This document shows, one piece after another, positions 59,756 to 64,000 of a stretch of DNA of 64,000 nt. How positions within the stretch are numbered: the first letter of the stretch is position 1; the number at the start of each line of letters is the position of its first letter. The notes under the pieces were generated by a model. The model was not told the DNA's origin. It did no database searches and was given only the letters and a program-made list of their open reading frames with translations. Both the position numbers and the translations under genes were made by a program. The stretch spans positions 26,834 to 90,833 of the forward strand of contig DASREA010000027.1 of assembly GCA_035652315.1 (NCBI GenBank). The letters run 5' to 3'. Origin of the DNA: CANKHA01 sp035652315. GTDB lineage: Bacteria; Pseudomonadota; Alphaproteobacteria; Rhizobiales; Xanthobacteraceae.

Positions 59756-60853
59756 ATGTTCAGCAAGATGGTCAAGCTTACCACATTGGCCGCTGCCGGC
59801 GCCATGATGGTCGGCATTTCTGCCGGCGCCGCTGAGACGCCCGAGCAATTCTATGCGGGCAAGACGGTGACGGTTTACGTCGGCCTGTCGCCCGGTGGCG
59901 GCTACGACACGAACGCGCGGCTCGTCGCCAAACACATTGGAAAATACATTCCCGGCCATCCCGACGTGATCGTCAAAAACATGCCGGGCGGTGGCGGTCT
60001 GGTCATGACCAACTACGTCGCCAATGTCGCGCCCAAGGACGGCCTGCATATCGGCGCGCCTCAGCGCGGGATCCCCTTCGAGCCTCTGCTCGGCGACGCC
60101 TCGCATACAAAATTCGACACCCTGAAGCTGAACTGGCTCGGCAGCGTCAATGCCGATACCAGCGTGGCGGTGGTGACCAAGCAATCGGGCATTACCAAGT
60201 GGCAAGATCTCCTTAACAAGGAAGTGATCGTCGCCGGCACCGGCGTCGGCACCGAAAGCGTCACCGTGCCCTATATCCTGCGCGCCATTCTCGGATTCAA
60301 ATACAAAGTGATCGCCGGCTATCCCGGCGGCAGCGAGATGAACTTGGCAATGCAGCGCGGGGAGGTTGACGGCCGCGGGACCTATTCGTGGACCAGCCTG
60401 AAGCCGCATATCGGCGAGGTAAAGAGCGGCGAACTGATCGTTCTCTACCAGATGGGGCTGCAAAAGCATCCCGATCTCAAGGACGTCCCGCTGGTACTCG
60501 ATCTCGCCAAGACCGATGAGCAGCGAAAGATGCTCACCGTCGAGTTCACCGCATTCCAGATCGGGCGGCCGCTGTTCGTCGCCGAAGGCGTGCCGGCGGA
60601 CCGCGTGCAGGTGCTTCGCCGCGCTTTCGATGCGGCGATGAAGGACAAGGATCTTCTGGCCGACGCGGAAAAGCAAAAGCAGGAGGTCAATCCGACCAAC
60701 GGCGAGGATATGCAGAAAATCCTGGTTGACGTGTTCGCCACGCCGAAGCCGCTGCTCGATAAGCTGCATGCGGCGGCGCAGGAGACCCCGGATCTGAAGC
60801 AGATTCCGGCCGACCAGGCGAAAGCCAAAGGCAAGGGCGGCAAGGAAGAATGA
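59756..60853 (+). CDS. Tripartite tricarboxylate transporter-type (Bug) substrate-binding protein
   Basis: A 365-residue Bug/TctC-family periplasmic receptor. Signal peptide (KMVKLTTLAAAGAMMVGISA, cleaved near AGAAE), then GKTVTVYVGLSPGGGYDTNA and the conserved IVKNMPGGGGLVMTNYVANV ligand region; ITKWQDLLNKEVIVAGTG is typical of the fold. A GGGAGGAAAC ribosome site precedes ATG 59756. TTT partner membrane genes are not adjacent, so it is an orphan receptor, as is common in this family. Ligand unknown, likely a carboxylate. A very strong terminator follows. Confidence 0.86.
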   Translation: MFSKMVKLTTLAAAGAMMVGISAGAAETPEQFYAGKTVTVYVGLSPGGGYDTNARLVAKHIGKYIPGHPDVIVKNMPGGGGLVMTNYVANVAPKDGLHIGAPQRGIPFEPLLGDASHTKFDTLKLNWLGSVNADTSVAVVTKQSGITKWQDLLNKEVIVAGTGVGTESVTVPYILRAILGFKYKVIAGYPGGSEMNLAMQRGEVDGRGTYSWTSLKPHIGEVKSGELIVLYQMGLQKHPDLKDVPLVLDLAKTDEQRKMLTVEFTAFQIGRPLFVAEGVPADRVQVLRRAFDAAMKDKDLLADAEKQKQEVNPTNGEDMQKILVDVFATPKPLLDKLHAAAQETPDLKQIPADQAKAKGKGGKEE

Positions 60854-60870
60854 GGCCGCCACCGCGTCCG

Positions 60871-60899
60871 AAATGGCCCGCGCAGGCGGGCCATTTTTT
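60871..60899 (+). terminator. Intrinsic terminator after the Bug-type gene
   Basis: AAATGGCCCGC (60871-60881), loop GCAG, and GCGGGCCATTT (60886-60896) form an 11-bp perfect stem followed by a run of T. Located 17 bp after the stop, a textbook Rho-independent terminator. Confidence 0.9.
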
Positions 60900-60916
60900 C
60901 CGCTCGGTGCCGCTCG

Positions 60917-62887
60917 TCAGTAGGCCGATTGCGCGAGCCGCGCCGGCGAGCGCGCCATCAGGCCGTCCAAGTGCTCGCGTTCCTTTTCGAAGGCGGCAAG
61001 CAGCGGCCCTTCGAGAACGCGGCCGCGCGGCAGCTTGATGCGCATGGGATCGACGAAGCGGTCATTGATACGGATCTCGTAATGAACATGGGTGCCGGTC
61101 GATAGTCCGGTTGAGCCGACAAAGCCGATTACCTGACCTTGATGGACGGTCACTCCAGGCTCGATCCCGCGCGCGAAGGCGGTCATATGGCCGTACGCGG
61201 TCTCGTAACCGTTGTTGTGGCGTAGCAATACGAATTTGCCGTAGCCGCCTTCCCACTGGGCCTTTTCGACGACCCCATTGCCGGCGGCAAAGATCGGCGT
61301 GCCACTCGGCGCCGCCCAGTCGACGCCGGTATGCATCTTGGAAACGCCGAGAATGGGATGTTCGCGCAATCCGAAGCCGGAGCGCATGATGCCGTCGGCC
61401 ACCGGTTTGCGCACCAGGAATTTCTCCGCGCTTTTGCCGGTCTCATCGTAATAATCGACGACACCGTCGTCTGGCGTGCGGAAGCGGTAATATCGGCGCA
61501 TCTCGCCGCCGACACTGATCGAGGTGAACAAGACGTCGGGATTTTCCTCGGCCCGATTCTCGTCCTGGCCGGCGAACAGCACTTCGAAAGAGTCGCCCGG
61601 CTGCACTTTGCGCTGGAAATCGAAATCGTAGGAGTAAAGCCGAACGAGATTGTCGATCACCGGACGCGGCAGACGATTGCGCAGTCCCGTCTCGTAGAGG
61701 CTCTGATAAAGCCGCACGCCCGCACCGTCATCAGGCTGCTCGTCGGCTTGAGCGACCTCCGTAGTCATATCGTCGGTGCCGACGGGCACGTATTTATCCA
61801 TGTCGGAAAGCGCGACCATGGCCTCAATGGCGGAGTCGCTGGCCACGATGACGCGCACTGGCTGCAGCCGTTGCGTCCCCGCCACCGGTGAAAGCAGCAC
61901 GCGCAGCTTTTCCCCCTCCTTGAAAGTCTGGCCGGGACGGCGGCCGAACGCGATGACAATGCCCTTGATTTCGTCAGCGGTTGCGCCGAGTTCACCAAGA
62001 ACCGATTCCAGAGTGTCGCCTTTCTTCAGGACGATGGTTCGTTCGTTCCAGGCATTGCCGCCGGTTGCCTGCGTTCGCGTCTTGGGGAGCAGCGTGACGT
62101 TTTCCGGAATGATGCGCGGCTCGAGGTTGGCATAGGGACCCGGATTTCCTTCCACGGCGTAAGCGAGCTTCAGTCGGCCTTGCACGCTGGCGATGTCGCT
62201 CTGCCGGGTTCCGCTACGCCAATTGGCCACCTCGCGCACACGCATCACCAGTTCATCGACCGGTGTCACCGCCGCGATGCGCGCCCGTCCGAGGCCTGGA
62301 GCGAGATCACGCATGACGAAGGACACTTCGGCGTCCGGTTCCGCCTCGGGCGGAGTCTCGGCGGTATCGGCGCCGCCGCTGGCGGATTCGGCGAGCATGC
62401 GTTGCGGATTGAAGGGCGGGATATTGGCGGAGAGTTCGGTTGCAGTCAGGGCCAAATTGCCGGCTACACGGATCAGCGAGCGCGCCCGCACCACTTCGCG
62501 GTTGCCAATCTGAGTGATGGTGGAATCGTGTAGAACCTGACGTGTAAAGCTCGCCTCGCTTGGCGCCGGGAGCTTGTCGCTTTTGCGCACGCCAAGGCTT
62601 TCGCCGACGCTGTTCACCGCGCCGCGCAGCGCCAGCTCGACGCGTTCGGGCACGGTGGCGAAATTAGTCTCGCCGTCGAGCGATGCGAAAACGGCGCCGC
62701 CCATCAAGGCAGCGCCGCAAAAGCCGGTCAGAATGGTGCCGGTGAACCAGTGCACCGATACGCGGCGGCGATCGACAAAGACGGTGTCTTCCCCGTCCAC
62801 CGACAGCGGCGGCTCATTCCCGAAATCGACGGGATCGGGCTCGTGGCCCGCACGATGATGTGCGCCGCGCAGTCTGCCTTGATCCAA
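60917..62887 (-). CDS. M23 family metallopeptidase, membrane anchored
   Basis: A 656-residue envelope protein with one helix near residues 47-68 (WFTGTILTGFCGAALMGGAV), a region with a LysM-like piece (TIVLKKGDTLESVLGELGAT) and, near residues 515-605, an M23 (LytM-like) peptidase: the zinc ligands are in MHTGVDWAAPSGTPI, TAYGHMTAFARG and GTHVHYEIRIND. It probably cuts peptidoglycan cross-bridges and is related to the DipM/NlpD/YebA group. The TTG at 62887 follows AGGGGG by 7 nt and is taken as start; no good ATG is nearby. It is divergent from the rRNA operon. Confidence 0.88.
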   Translation of the reverse strand: MDQGRLRGAHHRAGHEPDPVDFGNEPPLSVDGEDTVFVDRRRVSVHWFTGTILTGFCGAALMGGAVFASLDGETNFATVPERVELALRGAVNSVGESLGVRKSDKLPAPSEASFTRQVLHDSTITQIGNREVVRARSLIRVAGNLALTATELSANIPPFNPQRMLAESASGGADTAETPPEAEPDAEVSFVMRDLAPGLGRARIAAVTPVDELVMRVREVANWRSGTRQSDIASVQGRLKLAYAVEGNPGPYANLEPRIIPENVTLLPKTRTQATGGNAWNERTIVLKKGDTLESVLGELGATADEIKGIVIAFGRRPGQTFKEGEKLRVLLSPVAGTQRLQPVRVIVASDSAIEAMVALSDMDKYVPVGTDDMTTEVAQADEQPDDGAGVRLYQSLYETGLRNRLPRPVIDNLVRLYSYDFDFQRKVQPGDSFEVLFAGQDENRAEENPDVLFTSISVGGEMRRYYRFRTPDDGVVDYYDETGKSAEKFLVRKPVADGIMRSGFGLREHPILGVSKMHTGVDWAAPSGTPIFAAGNGVVEKAQWEGGYGKFVLLRHNNGYETAYGHMTAFARGIEPGVTVHQGQVIGFVGSTGLSTGTHVHYEIRINDRFVDPMRIKLPRGRVLEGPLLAAFEKEREHLDGLMARSPARLAQSAY

Positions 62888-63185
62888 ACCGCTGCCCCCT
62901 GCGTTGCTTGGATCTCGCAGCCGTAGCCCCGCCCCGAAATCCCCGGCCGACGATGGCGCGGGGGGCGCGCCCGGTCAACGACCGGACCCCTCCGACTGGC
63001 AAAGTGGTTACGACCTGCGGAACCCCCGAAAGGCTTCCTTCCCGTTGCTCAAGGACGACGCAGGAATGTGGCCTCAGTGCGGCGCAAAAGCTTACGAATT
63101 TTCGGCCTTTACAATGCTGCGAAGCCGCATTAATTCGACGCTCGCGGGAAGGCACGCTGTGGGCGTTTTTTGAACGTTCATTGTG
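62888..63185. other. Gap upstream of the rRNA promoter, no gene recognised
   Basis: About 300 bp between the M23 peptidase start and the rRNA promoter. ORFs of 60-110 codons on both strands show no conserved motif and are taken as chance. It should hold the peptidase promoter (not clearly identifiable) and any upstream activating sequence of the rRNA promoter. Confidence 0.5.
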
Positions 63186-63214
63186 TTGACAACCCGGCCT
63201 TTTGGCACCATATA
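63186..63214 (+). promoter_or_regulatory. rRNA operon promoter
   Basis: TTGACA (63186-63191, perfect) and CATATA (63209-63214) are separated by 17 bp; a TATATC one step later is an alternative -10. It lies about 370 bp before 16S, the normal distance for a leader with antitermination signals. Confidence 0.72.
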
Positions 63215-63319
63215 TCGTCTCTTCGGCGGGCTGGCGCGGATCGGCGCGGCGCGTCTCTGAAGCTCCACACGAACTTCGGTGGGAGGCATCCGGCCTGGTC
63301 CGGTGCCTTGCTTCGACGG

Positions 63320-63369
63320 CTCCCCAGTTCGCTGGGGAGGGGGCATTCTTCGCTCCGGGCTCTTTGACA
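63320..63369 (+). promoter_or_regulatory. rRNA leader hairpin and boxA (antitermination)
   Basis: CTCCCCAG-TTCG-CTGGGGAG (63320-63339) is an 8-bp stem with a UUCG loop, followed at 63359-63369 by GCTCTTTGACA, close to the E. coli boxA TGCTCTTTAACA. Together they look like the boxB/boxA part of an rRNA nut-type site. Confidence 0.65.
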
Positions 63370-63582
63370 GGTAAATCGGAAGAAAGAGAAACGTGGACGG
63401 CGGAGTCCCTGCGGGCCGCTTCCAGCGGTCGAAGCTTGCTTCGATCATGGTTGCGGCCGGACGAGACTTCGGCGGTCGACGTTTTAGGTCAACACTAATG
63501 ACCGTTTGTGGAGCGCAAGCTTTGCAAACGATCGGAAGTGGGACCTCGTCAAACGTTGTGATCAGCCGAGATCAATCTCATC

Positions 63583-64000
<418 letters not shown>

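Overview
The window is a GC-rich chromosomal segment of an alphaproteobacterium. The partial 16S rRNA at the right edge (from about 63583) has an alphaproteobacterial pattern. Gene order such as argH-lptM-lysA-TIGR02302, ftsE-ftsX-YdcF-plsC, tyrA-hisC-chorismate mutase and metX-metW is familiar from Hyphomicrobiales and neighbouring orders; I do not assign an order. There are no transposases, integrases, CRISPR arrays or prophage genes. The content is mostly housekeeping and metabolism, densely packed on both strands, with many 1-4 bp start/stop overlaps and several short convergent 3' overlaps.

Left part (1-11.2 kb). The end of cysJ and cysG (sulfite reduction and siroheme) converge on a ferredoxin-type flavoprotein reductase. 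This is divergent from a class II aldolase / amidohydrolase pair that looks like an aromatic or carboxylic-acid pathway of unknown substrate. Then come an MHYT-PAS chemoreceptor, a CAP-domain lipoprotein, and a polysaccharide-type GNAT / flippase / GNAT group.

11.2-25.7 kb. fadD, a D-Ala-D-Ala carboxypeptidase, an ABC-type binding protein, hisE, a YqaA membrane protein, a secreted protein with LEA-like repeats and six cysteines, tRNA-Leu(CAA) with a clear promoter, dsbB, HNH nuclease, esterase, alkyl-base DNA glycosylase, gluQ, a sensorless hybrid histidine kinase, a YihY membrane protein and a second chemoreceptor. An 86-bp imperfect inverted-repeat element separates the glycosylase from gluQ.

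25.8-31.7 kb. A coherent CoA-ester module: a methylsuccinyl-CoA-dehydrogenase-like enzyme (with Asp where the usual catalytic Glu sits), host-attachment protein, HIG1-like twin-TM protein, cobalamin adenosyltransferase, etfB, etfA and 3-hydroxybutyryl-CoA dehydrogenase. Together they fit crotonyl-CoA/ethylmalonyl-CoA carbon flow.

31.7-34.6 kb. The most system-like stretch: an ArsR-family repressor heading five small genes that alternate SRPBCC (AHSA1-type) and VOC (PhnB-type) proteins, with a strong promoter and a palindromic operator over the start site.

34.6-55.2 kb. TlpA, argH, lptM, lysA, TIGR02302 protein, response regulator plus zinc-ribbon protein, ftsEX, YdcF, plsC, chaC, DUF2125, the tyrA-hisC-chorismate mutase operon divergent from metX-metW, a CHAP-type secreted protein and a MOSC protein that share a bidirectional hairpin terminator.

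55.2-64 kb. clpB, a membrane Clp-fold protease and a rhomboid protease (a proteostasis neighbourhood), a Bug-type TTT binding protein with a textbook terminator, an M23 peptidase, and an rRNA operon start with promoter, leader hairpin and boxA.

I found no unmistakably new defence or mobile system; the ArsR/SRPBCC/VOC cassette and the smaller oddities listed are the best leads.
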